Assembly (NCBI RefSeq): GCF_007990545.2
Contig: NZ_AP019829.2
Span: 1,550,001-1,614,000 of the forward strand
Reading direction: 5' to 3'
From: Leptotrichia wadei
Lineage (GTDB): Bacteria > Fusobacteriota > Fusobacteriia > Fusobacteriales > Leptotrichiaceae
DNA: 64,000 bases
Made by a program: the position numbers and the translations under genes. Position 1 is the stretch's first letter. Each line of letters starts with the position of its first letter. This document shows, piece by piece, positions 8,747 to 16,522 of the stretch. Under the pieces are notes generated by a model. The model had not been told where the DNA came from. It saw only the letters and a list, made by a program, of their open reading frames with translations, and ran no database searches.

Positions 8747-9892
8747 TTAATTCTTCCCCCATACTTCATCAGCAACTTCCTTAATGAATCTAAGTTTTGC
8801 CCATTGCTGTTCTTCTGTAAGGTGATTTCCCTCCTCTGTCGAAGCAAATCCACATTGTGGACTCAAATAAAGTCTGTCAAGCTGGACATATTTTGAAGCT
8901 TCTTTTATACGGGCAATCACAGCCTCTTTTTCCTCCAAAGTTGGATTTTTAGAAGTTATAAGCCCCAATACAACTTTTTTATCCCCAGAAACTTTTGCAA
9001 GTGATTCAAAAGTTCCTGCTCTTTCCGTATCAAATTCCAAATAATAAGCATTTACATCTTCTTTTCCAAAAAGTTCATCAGCAATTTTGTCATACCCACC
9101 TTGTCCAAACCAAGTTGACGCATAATTTCCACGGCAAACATGCGTATTAATTACCAAATCTTCTGGATTATTTTGAAATACTCTATTATTTATATTTAAA
9201 AATCTCTCTGCAAATTCACGCCTGATAACTTCCTTATCCCTGTCACTTTTTTCGATAAATGAAGCAATGAAATTGTCATCCACAAGACATCCCCAAGTGC
9301 AGTCATCAATCTGCAAAGTTCTAAGCCCTTCATTATACAATTCATTTATTACCGTTTTGTAAGCATTCACAATATCATCTTCCAATCCTTTGAAATCAGG
9401 ATAAACTTTAAGAAGTGCCTTGACATGCTTATCTTCCCTTACCAATTCCGCATAAAACTGTGCTGGAGCTGGTATTGTAAATCTAGCTTCCACACCTTTT
9501 TTATTTCTTACCAAATCTCGCAAAAATGTGAAATGCTTTACAAATGGATGATTTTCCCCGCTAATTTTTCCAGTAACAATCGCAGTATCATCACGAGTTA
9601 CAACTCCATTAAATTCATATCCCTTATCAGCATGAATATGCCCAATTCCATTAAATCCCCAGAAAAAGTCCAAATGCCAGTAACTACGTCTAAACTCTCC
9701 ATCAGTAACACTTGTATATCCTAGCTCAATTTGCTTATCCACAATTTTTTTAATTTCTTCATTCTCAATTTTTGTCAATTCTTCCCTGTCAATTTTCCCT
9801 TTTTCAAAATCATTTCTAGCTTTCTTCAATCTTTCAGGTCTTAAAAAACTTCCTACTACGTCATGTCTATGAGGCGCATTTATTGTACACAT
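8747..9892 (-). CDS. MetE-like methyltransferase, YxjG/YxjH type
   Basis: A 381-residue protein resembling the C-terminal catalytic barrel of cobalamin-independent methionine synthase, without the N-terminal half. Zinc-site motifs are present: HVC in NTHVCRGNY, and the distal cysteine in LSPQCGFAST. The N-terminus (HRHDVVGSFLRPERLKKA) is typical of the YxjG/YxjH group. It probably transfers methyl groups to homocysteine or a related thiol; the methyl donor is uncertain. It sits 80 bp downstream of metE in the same direction, with AAAGGAG before the ATG, and is likely co-transcribed. Confidence 0.85.
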   Translation of the reverse strand: MCTINAPHRHDVVGSFLRPERLKKARNDFEKGKIDREELTKIENEEIKKIVDKQIELGYTSVTDGEFRRSYWHLDFFWGFNGIGHIHADKGYEFNGVVTRDDTAIVTGKISGENHPFVKHFTFLRDLVRNKKGVEARFTIPAPAQFYAELVREDKHVKALLKVYPDFKGLEDDIVNAYKTVINELYNEGLRTLQIDDCTWGCLVDDNFIASFIEKSDRDKEVIRREFAERFLNINNRVFQNNPEDLVINTHVCRGNYASTWFGQGGYDKIADELFGKEDVNAYYLEFDTERAGTFESLAKVSGDKKVVLGLITSKNPTLEEKEAVIARIKEASKYVQLDRLYLSPQCGFASTEEGNHLTEEQQWAKLRFIKEVADEVWGKN

Positions 9893-9972
9893 ATTTATCA
9901 GCTCCTTTATTTATTATTTATTTATAAATTTATTATATTTTTTGCATTTTTTTATTTTTTTTAATAATATTT

Positions 9973-12261
9973 CTATAATCTACTTTTCACAATTTTTGTA
10001 GCTTCAACAAGATTTTCCAAACTTTTTACAGTTTCTGTAATTCCTCTTGTCTTTAATCCGCAATCAGGATTTACCCATAATTTTTCTTTTCCAATTTTTT
10101 CAACCATTATTTCTAAAGCTGCTACAATTTCTTCAACTGAAGGTACTCTAGGAGAATGAATATCATAAACTCCAGGACCTACCTCTGTTTCAAAGTTATT
10201 TTCTTTTAGGAAATCAAGAATTGTCAATTTTGATCTCGAAGCTTCAAATGTTATAACGTCGGCATCCATATTGTCAATGTCTTTTATTATATCTTCAAAC
10301 TGGCTGTAGCACATATGTGTATGAATCTGCGTATCCACTTTTACTCCGCTATGGCAAAGCCTAAATGCCTTCAATCCCCAATCAAGGTATTCTTTATGCC
10401 AATCTTCCTTTCTTAACGGCAATTTTTCCCTAAGTGCAGCTTCATCTATCTGAATTATTTTTATTCCTGCTTTTTCTAAATCCAATACTTCTTCTCGTAT
10501 GGCAAGTCCAATTTGAAATGCCATTTCGCTTAATGAAATATCTTCTCTTGGGAATGACCAGTTTAGTATTGTTACAGGTCCTGTAAGCATTCCTTTAACA
10601 GGTTTTTCAGTTAATTTTTGAGCATATTCAGAATATAGAACTGAAATTGGTTTTGTTCTTTTCACATCTCCAAAAATTATTGGCGGTTTTACACATCTTG
10701 TTCCATAAGACTGAACCCACGCTTTTTCTGTAAATATATATCCTGCCAGATTTTCTCCAAAAAATTCAACCATGTCATTTCTTTCATACTCTCCATGCAC
10801 AAGTACATCAAGTCCAATTTTTTCCTGCAATTCAATACATTCTTTTATGAAGTTAAATACATTTTTATCATATTCTTCTTTGCTAATTTCACCTTTTCTA
10901 AATTTGCTTCTATTTAGCTTCACTTCCTTTGTTTGCGGAAAAGAACCTATTGTAGTTGTTGCAAGTAAAGGAATATTCAACTCTTCCCTTTGAATTTTCT
11001 GTCTTTCCTTTCTTGCTCCCTCTCTTACAAAATCACTGTCTTTCAATTTTTTAACCGTATCTCTAACTTCCTTATCTTCCATTCCTTTTTCAGAAGTTAT
11101 AATTTTTTGGTTTTTTACATAAAATTTATTTTCCTGTACTTTTTCCAGCGAATTTTCCCAAAGAACTTGACTCAATTCTCCCAACTCTTTTAATTCTGAT
11201 AATTTTTCCTCAGCAAACGAGAAATGTCTTAATATATTTTCTGATAATTTTTTTTCATTTCTCAAAGTATAAGGCACATGAAGCAGTGAACAAGATGTCG
11301 TTATTACTACATTTTTAACCTTTTCCTTTAAATTATTCAATATATTTAAAACTTTTTTATAGTCACATTTCCAAATATTTTTCCCATTTACAACTCCTGC
11401 AAATAAGATTTTATCTTTTGGAAATCCCTTTTCAGTTATTAATTTCTCAGTTTGTCTTCCTTCAGCAAAATCAAGACCTATCCCATCAAAATTAAGCTCT
11501 GTTATTGTCTTGTAGCAATCTCTCACATCTCCAAAATATGTTTGAAGCAATACTTTTACATCTTTCTTATTCTTCAAAATTTCTGTATAAATTTCTTCAA
11601 ACAATTTTATATCTTCTTCTGTCTGATCTGTTACTAATTGTGGTTCTTCAATTTGAATCCAATTGATATTTTTTTCATTACATTTTTTCAGTAATTCTAC
11701 ATAAACATTTACAACATCAGTTAAATATTCTTTTTTCTCTTTATTTCCTATTGTTTTAGCTAATTTATAAAATGTAAATGGTCCAATTACTGACGGATGA
11801 GTGTTCACTCCTAATTTTTTAGCTTCCTCAAGTTCATTAAATATCTTATCTGCATTTAATTTAATCTCTGCATAATCATCTAGTTCAGGAACCATATAAT
11901 GATAATTGGTATTGTACCATTTTCTCATTGAAAGAGCTTTTACATCCCCTTTTTCCCCTTGATAACCTCTCGCAATTGCAAAATATGTATTCAGTTCATT
12001 CAATCCTAAATCTTTATAATGTTTTGGAATCGCATTCAATAAAATTATTGTATCCAGTATTCCATCATAAAATGAAAATGTATTTCCCGGAATAAATGAA
12101 ATTTTTTCTTCCTTCTGTTTTAACCACTGGTCTTTTCTAAGCTTTTCCGCTATTTCCAAAAGTTCATTCTCTGTAATTTCATTTCTCCAATATTTTTCTA
12201 TCGCAAATTTTAATTCTCTATTCTCCCCAATTCTAGGGTATCCAATAATCGCTGTTTTCAT
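9973..12261 (-). CDS. metE: cobalamin-independent methionine synthase
   Basis: A 762-residue protein of full MetE length. It catalyses methyl transfer from 5-methyltetrahydropteroyl-triglutamate to homocysteine, the last step of methionine synthesis, in the cytoplasm. The N-terminal barrel starts with IGYPRIGENRELK. The C-terminal barrel begins with TTIGSFPQTKEVK and carries the zinc ligands: His and Cys in IHTHMCYSQF, Glu in ITFEASRS and Cys in NPDCGLKTRG. GGAGATAAATT precedes the ATG. A promoter with a palindrome upstream suggests activation by a LysR-type regulator such as MetR. Confidence 0.96.
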   Translation of the reverse strand: MKTAIIGYPRIGENRELKFAIEKYWRNEITENELLEIAEKLRKDQWLKQKEEKISFIPGNTFSFYDGILDTIILLNAIPKHYKDLGLNELNTYFAIARGYQGEKGDVKALSMRKWYNTNYHYMVPELDDYAEIKLNADKIFNELEEAKKLGVNTHPSVIGPFTFYKLAKTIGNKEKKEYLTDVVNVYVELLKKCNEKNINWIQIEEPQLVTDQTEEDIKLFEEIYTEILKNKKDVKVLLQTYFGDVRDCYKTITELNFDGIGLDFAEGRQTEKLITEKGFPKDKILFAGVVNGKNIWKCDYKKVLNILNNLKEKVKNVVITTSCSLLHVPYTLRNEKKLSENILRHFSFAEEKLSELKELGELSQVLWENSLEKVQENKFYVKNQKIITSEKGMEDKEVRDTVKKLKDSDFVREGARKERQKIQREELNIPLLATTTIGSFPQTKEVKLNRSKFRKGEISKEEYDKNVFNFIKECIELQEKIGLDVLVHGEYERNDMVEFFGENLAGYIFTEKAWVQSYGTRCVKPPIIFGDVKRTKPISVLYSEYAQKLTEKPVKGMLTGPVTILNWSFPREDISLSEMAFQIGLAIREEVLDLEKAGIKIIQIDEAALREKLPLRKEDWHKEYLDWGLKAFRLCHSGVKVDTQIHTHMCYSQFEDIIKDIDNMDADVITFEASRSKLTILDFLKENNFETEVGPGVYDIHSPRVPSVEEIVAALEIMVEKIGKEKLWVNPDCGLKTRGITETVKSLENLVEATKIVKSRL

Positions 12262-12322
12262 AATTTATCTCCTTTATCTATTTGTTACACTAGTAATATT
12301 TCTAATTATTTTTGATAAAATT

Positions 12323-12351
12323 ATTATATACAAATATATTATTTCTGTAAA
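12323..12351 (-). promoter_or_regulatory. metE promoter
   Basis: The minus strand has TTTACA (12346-12351), 17 bp, TATAAT (12323-12328), giving a start near 12316 and a leader of about 55 nt. No S-box or T-box structure fits in so short a leader. Confidence 0.7.
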
Positions 12352-12373
12352 ATACATTTATTTTTTAGTTTGT

Positions 12374-12390
12374 TATAACTATTAGTTATA
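12374..12390 (-). promoter_or_regulatory. 17-bp palindrome upstream of metE promoter, likely LysR-type site
   Basis: TATAACTA-T-TAGTTATA is a perfect 8-1-8 palindrome containing the T-N11-A pattern of LysR-family sites. Its centre lies about 65 bp upstream of the predicted metE start, the classic position for a LysR activator. MetR/MtaR-type sites in Firmicutes are similar 17-bp palindromes. The actual regulator is not known. Confidence 0.5.
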
Positions 12391-12468
12391 GAATATTTCA
12401 TAATATATTTGAATAAATCTAAATTTACAAAAACGTCCCTAAAAATTCTATCAACAGAGATTGGAATA

Positions 12469-12519
12469 AAAAAATATCGACTCATTAGTAAATTTCAACT
12501 CAATAAATCGATATTTTTT
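12469..12519 (-). terminator. terminator of the PTS/transketolase operon
   Basis: AAAAAATATCGA (12469-12480) and TCGATATTTTTT (12508-12519) form a perfect 12-bp inverted repeat around a 27-nt loop, with T tracts on both strands. It sits 20 bp past the transketolase stop on the minus strand. Confidence 0.6.
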
Positions 12520-12538
12520 ATTTTAATTAAAATAAATT

Positions 12539-13501
12539 TTAATCTTTCAGTAATTCCATCGCAGCTCTATAAATATGCTCCACAGTCAATTTATACTCAT
12601 TCATTAGAAAGTCTAATGTTCCAACTTGCCCAAATCTTTCCTTTATTCCAATTCTTCTTAATTTTGCGTTTCCAGTTTCAGCAATTACTTCAGCAACTGC
12701 ACTTCCTAAACCATTGTGAATACTGTGGTTTTCACAAGTTACTATTTTCCCTGTTTTTTGTGCATATTTTTTGATTGATTCCCTATCTATTGGATTTAAA
12801 GTAAACATATCTATTACAGCGGCATTTATTCCTTCATTTTCCAATTTTTCTGCTGTCTTCAAGGCTTCTGCTACCATAATTCCATTAGCGATTAAAGTAA
12901 TATCCGAACCATCTTTTAATAAATTTCCTTTTCCAATTTCAAATGTTGAGCCTTTTTCATAAATTGTTGATGCATTTTTTCTGATTGTTCTAATCCAGTA
13001 GAAGCCATCTTTTGTGGCAACTTGTTCGAGGATATTTTCAAACATTGTGGCATCTGTCATTTCCATTACAACTGTATTGGCAAGTCCTCTCATTATTCCC
13101 ATATCTTCAAAAGACATGTGAGTCCCTCCATTATGGGCGGAAGTTACTCCAGCGTCAGAGGCAATTACTTTTATGTTGTTTTTTTGATATGCTCCAGACA
13201 TAAAGAGCTGATCAAAGCATCTTCGGCTTGCGAAAGCTGTAAAAGTGTGTGCAAATGGATATTTTCCAGCGATGGACATTCCAGCTGCAATACCTATCAT
13301 ATTTGCTTCCATTATTCCACAATTTATTACTCTTTCAGGATACTCTTTCTGTACTTTGTCCGTTGTAATTGCGTTCATTAAATCAGCTTCAAGAGCTACA
13401 ATTTCATTGTGTTTTCCCATTAATTCACCAAGTTTGGAAGAATAAACTTTTCTCATTTCGATTTCATCTTTTTTTGGAGTTCCGTTATAAATTTTTATCA
13501 T
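12539..13501 (-). CDS. transketolase C-terminal subunit
   Basis: A 320-residue protein matching the pyrimidine-binding and C-terminal domains of transketolase. The conserved glutamate region GIMEANMIGIAAGMS activates the thiamine diphosphate cofactor. The C-terminal domain follows (SDITLIANGIMVAEALKTAE). It joins with the N-terminal subunit encoded just upstream to form the two-chain enzyme of pentose-phosphate interconversion. The start codon directly follows the stop of the upstream gene. Presence in a PTS operon points to catabolism of the imported sugar or acid. The same fold occurs in 1-deoxyxylulose-5-phosphate synthase, but the split layout favours transketolase. Confidence 0.9.
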   Translation of the reverse strand: MIKIYNGTPKKDEIEMRKVYSSKLGELMGKHNEIVALEADLMNAITTDKVQKEYPERVINCGIMEANMIGIAAGMSIAGKYPFAHTFTAFASRRCFDQLFMSGAYQKNNIKVIASDAGVTSAHNGGTHMSFEDMGIMRGLANTVVMEMTDATMFENILEQVATKDGFYWIRTIRKNASTIYEKGSTFEIGKGNLLKDGSDITLIANGIMVAEALKTAEKLENEGINAAVIDMFTLNPIDRESIKKYAQKTGKIVTCENHSIHNGLGSAVAEVIAETGNAKLRRIGIKERFGQVGTLDFLMNEYKLTVEHIYRAAMELLKD

Positions 13502-14350
13502 TTATTCCACCTCGCTTTCCAAATCCTTTATCGCCTTTTCAATTTCCTGCTTTAGTTCATCAGTTAATCTTAGATGATGAGAATTTTTCATTTTTTCGAT
13601 GTATTTGACACCTTGCCCTTTTATAGTGTCAAGTATTACAAATAGTGGTTTTTCATTGCTTTTACGAGGCACTTTCAAAATATCGTACATTTTTTTAATA
13701 TCATTTCCTTTTACAGTAACAACATCAAAGCCGAATGATTTCATTTTTTCCTCAAAAGAGAATGGCTTTATTATTTCATCCAAAGCACCGTCCAGCTGTT
13801 TTTTGTTGTAATCGAGGAATACCGTTAAATTATTTAAGTTATGATGAGCGATAAACTGAAATGCTTCCCAGCACTGTCCTTCGTTTATTTCCCCATCTCC
13901 AACAATGCAGAATACCCTATTAGACTTTTTATCCATTTGCAAGGCTTTTGCAATTCCTGTGGCAATTGAGATTCCTTGTCCCAGAGAGCCTGTTGTGGCG
14001 TCAACTCCTTTTGTTTTGAGTCTATCTGGATGGCTTGGCAAATTTGTTCCATTCTGATTTAATGCGTAAATTTCTTCAAGCGGGAAAAATCCTTTTAAAG
14101 CTAAAGTTGCATATAGTGCAGGACCTGCATGCCCTTTTGACAGCACAAAGTAATCTCTTTCTTCCCAATGTGGGTTTTTGGGATTGATATTCATGATGCC
14201 ACCATACAGTACCGCCAATATTTCAACGATTGATAAACTTCCACCATAATGCCCAAAGCCTAGATTGGTAAGGGATTTTAATGTGTTTATTCTAATATTG
14301 GCAGCCAATTTTTTCATTTCTTTCACTTTTTCAATATAATCACTATTCAT
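13502..14350 (-). CDS. transketolase N-terminal subunit
   Basis: A 282-residue thiamine-diphosphate-binding domain. Motifs include GHYGGSLSIVEILAVLYGG, LSKGHAGPALY, and the diphosphate/Mg motif GDGEINEGQCWEA. The ATG at 14350 is chosen because AAGGAG lies 7 nt upstream; an in-frame TTG further 5' at 14377 lacks such a site. It ends exactly where the C-terminal subunit begins, favouring equimolar synthesis. It follows the PTS EIIC gene. Confidence 0.9.
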   Translation of the reverse strand: MNSDYIEKVKEMKKLAANIRINTLKSLTNLGFGHYGGSLSIVEILAVLYGGIMNINPKNPHWEERDYFVLSKGHAGPALYATLALKGFFPLEEIYALNQNGTNLPSHPDRLKTKGVDATTGSLGQGISIATGIAKALQMDKKSNRVFCIVGDGEINEGQCWEAFQFIAHHNLNNLTVFLDYNKKQLDGALDEIIKPFSFEEKMKSFGFDVVTVKGNDIKKMYDILKVPRKSNEKPLFVILDTIKGQGVKYIEKMKNSHHLRLTDELKQEIEKAIKDLESEVE

Positions 14351-14401
14351 TTCTGGCTCCTTCCAAATGATAGTCAATTGTTATTCAGTTTTAACAATGA
14401 T

Positions 14402-15751
14402 TTATTTTGATTTTTTTGAAGGTACAAATCCAAAGGCTACTAAAATAGCAGTTATTCCAACAATTATTCCAGAAATTACTACTGGAGATATATGTTTTGC
14501 CATATTTCCTAATACGATTCCTACTGTTACAAAATCTGCATCAGAGAATGTTGTATTTGCAAATCCTAGATTTCCTAATACTGGTAATAAAATTACAGGT
14601 AAGAATGTTAATAATAATCCATTTGCAAAGGCTCCGATTGAAGCTCCTCTTCTACCACCAGTGGCGTTTCCAAATACACCCGCTGTCGCTCCACAGAAGA
14701 AGTGAGGTACTACTCCTGGTAAGATAAGAGTCCATTTTAACATACCAAGCATAAATAATCCAACAATTCCTCCTAAAAAGCTGCATAAAAATCCAATTAA
14801 TACGGCATTTGGCGCATAAGGGAATACGATTGGGCAATCTAACGCAGGTTTTGCATTTGGTACAAGCTTTTCAGAAAATCCTACAAAGGCTGGAACTATT
14901 TCTGCAAGGACAAGTCTAACACCTGATAAAATAATGTAAACTCCAGCTGCAAATGTTATAGCTTGAATAACTGCAAATACCAAATAATTATCTCCGCCGC
15001 TTAGTTCCTTTTCAACATAGCCTTTTCCTGCAACTAATGCCAAAATTAAGTAAATCATCATCATAGTCAATGAGATTGAAATAGAGCTGTCTCTTAAAAA
15101 ACTCAAGTTTTTAGGCAATTTCATTTCTTCTGTTGATTTTGAACCTTTTCCAACTAGAGAACCGACAAATCCTGATAAAACATATCCTATTGTGCTGAAA
15201 TGCCCAAATCCAACATCATCACTTCCAGTAATTTTTCTAACATAAGGTTGTGCCAACGCAGGAAATATCGCCATTACAAGTCCTAAAGTAAGTGAGCCGA
15301 TGATTATTAATAAAGGTCCGTTAAATCCTCCAACTTTTAATATTATTCCAATCATACATGCCATATACAAAGTATGGTGCCCTGTAAGGAAAATATATTT
15401 TAATTTTGTAAATCTTGCAATAAATATGTTCCAGAACATTCCAAGAGCCATTATTAGTGCTGTTGCTGTACCATATTCTTTTAACGCCATTGACACAATT
15501 GCTTCGTTATTAGGAACGATTCCTTGAACGTGAAATCCTTGTTCAAACATACTACCCATAGGCCCTAATGAACTTACAACAAGTCCTGCTCCCCCACCTA
15601 ATACCAAAAATCCTAAAATAGTTTTAATTGTACCTTTTACTATGTCTGTAAATGGTTTTTTCTGAACTAATAACCCAATCATTGCTATTAATCCAACTAA
15701 AATTGACGGGACTTTTAAAATGTCCACAATAAGAGTTAATAAGCCTTTCAT
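14402..15751 (-). CDS. PTS EIIC component, ascorbate (UlaA/SgaT) family
   Basis: A 449-residue polytopic membrane protein, with about ten hydrophobic segments, matching the UlaA family of the L-ascorbate PTS (GLIAMIGLLVQKKPFTDIVK near the N-terminus; ILGFLVLGGGAGLVVSSLGP next). It would carry out uptake coupled to phosphorylation by EIIB. The substrate may be ascorbate, but ulaD-G-type catabolic genes are missing here, and a transketolase follows instead. A different pentose- or ascorbate-like compound is possible. Confidence 0.88.
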   Translation of the reverse strand: MKGLLTLIVDILKVPSILVGLIAMIGLLVQKKPFTDIVKGTIKTILGFLVLGGGAGLVVSSLGPMGSMFEQGFHVQGIVPNNEAIVSMALKEYGTATALIMALGMFWNIFIARFTKLKYIFLTGHHTLYMACMIGIILKVGGFNGPLLIIIGSLTLGLVMAIFPALAQPYVRKITGSDDVGFGHFSTIGYVLSGFVGSLVGKGSKSTEEMKLPKNLSFLRDSSISISLTMMMIYLILALVAGKGYVEKELSGGDNYLVFAVIQAITFAAGVYIILSGVRLVLAEIVPAFVGFSEKLVPNAKPALDCPIVFPYAPNAVLIGFLCSFLGGIVGLFMLGMLKWTLILPGVVPHFFCGATAGVFGNATGGRRGASIGAFANGLLLTFLPVILLPVLGNLGFANTTFSDADFVTVGIVLGNMAKHISPVVISGIIVGITAILVAFGFVPSKKSK

Positions 15752-15774
15752 TTTGCCCTCCTAAATTTTATATT

Positions 15775-16044
15775 TTATTTTTTGAAATAATCTGTTAATT
15801 TTTCTTCCAGTTCAGGCATACTTATAATGCTGTCTAAAACAATTAATTTATCAGCTGGAACTGTTGCGCTTTCTGCAATATCCTTTCCCATTACAAATAC
15901 ATCTGCCGCTCCAGGAAGTGCTGATGCCAAGTCAGAATGCTCAACTTCAGCTTCCACACCAATTTTTTTAAGAACCTTTTTAATGTTCATTTCCACCATA
16001 AAGCTGCTTCCTAATCCTGATCCACAAACTGCCATAATTTTCAT
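15775..16044 (-). CDS. PTS EIIB component, lactate/ascorbate type
   Basis: An 89-residue protein with the phosphocysteine loop MAVCGSGLGSSFMVEMN near the N-terminus; Cys7 is the expected phosphorylation site. It receives phosphate from EIIA and passes it to the substrate in EIIC. AGGAGGAG precedes the ATG. It lies 23 bp upstream of EIIC and 43 bp downstream of EIIA. Confidence 0.9.
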   Translation of the reverse strand: MKIMAVCGSGLGSSFMVEMNIKKVLKKIGVEAEVEHSDLASALPGAADVFVMGKDIAESATVPADKLIVLDSIISMPELEEKLTDYFKK

Positions 16045-16087
16045 AATAATCTCCTCCTAATTTTTTTATAAATTATTTTTATTTTTT

Positions 16088-16522
16088 TTAAGCAATATTT
16101 TTTATAATTTCTAATATTTCGTCATAATCTTTTGAATTTATTAATTTTTCAATACTTTCGTCATCTTGAAACAATTCCATTAATTGCATAAGTATTTCCA
16201 TATGACTATCAGCATCTTTAGTTGCCAGCACAAATACCAGCTGTACTTTAGAATCGCCATAATATACTGGATTATTGAGTTTTAAAAGGCTCACTCCAGT
16301 TCCCAATGTACCATCTTCGGGCCTTGCATGCGGCATTGCCAGGTTTTCCCTTAAAATGACGTAAAAACCTAGTTTTTCAATGCTTTCTATCATAGCTGTT
16401 ATATAATTTTCCGTTATTATATTTTTTTGTAGCAGAGGTTTTCCTGCGATTTTGATACTTTCTTTCCAGTCAGATACTGAATCTATTATTTGTATATTGC
16501 CATCAAGTATTTTTTCTAACAT
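16088..16522 (-). CDS. PTS EIIA component, mannitol/fructose-ascorbate type
   Basis: A 144-residue EIIA with the active histidine in LAMPHARPEDG. It takes phosphate from HPr and gives it to EIIB. The start overlaps the end of the upstream regulator by 7 bp, so translation is coupled. The fold is close to the EIIA-like domain at the end of that regulator. Confidence 0.9.
   Translation of the reverse strand: MLEKILDGNIQIIDSVSDWKESIKIAGKPLLQKNIITENYITAMIESIEKLGFYVILRENLAMPHARPEDGTLGTGVSLLKLNNPVYYGDSKVQLVFVLATKDADSHMEILMQLMELFQDDESIEKLINSKDYDEILEIIKNIA

Noticed and set aside
12262-12350. Possible SAM (S-box) or T-box riboswitch ahead of metE
   Set aside because: The leader is only about 55 nt from the predicted start and lacks the conserved S-box or T-box motifs and any terminator hairpin.
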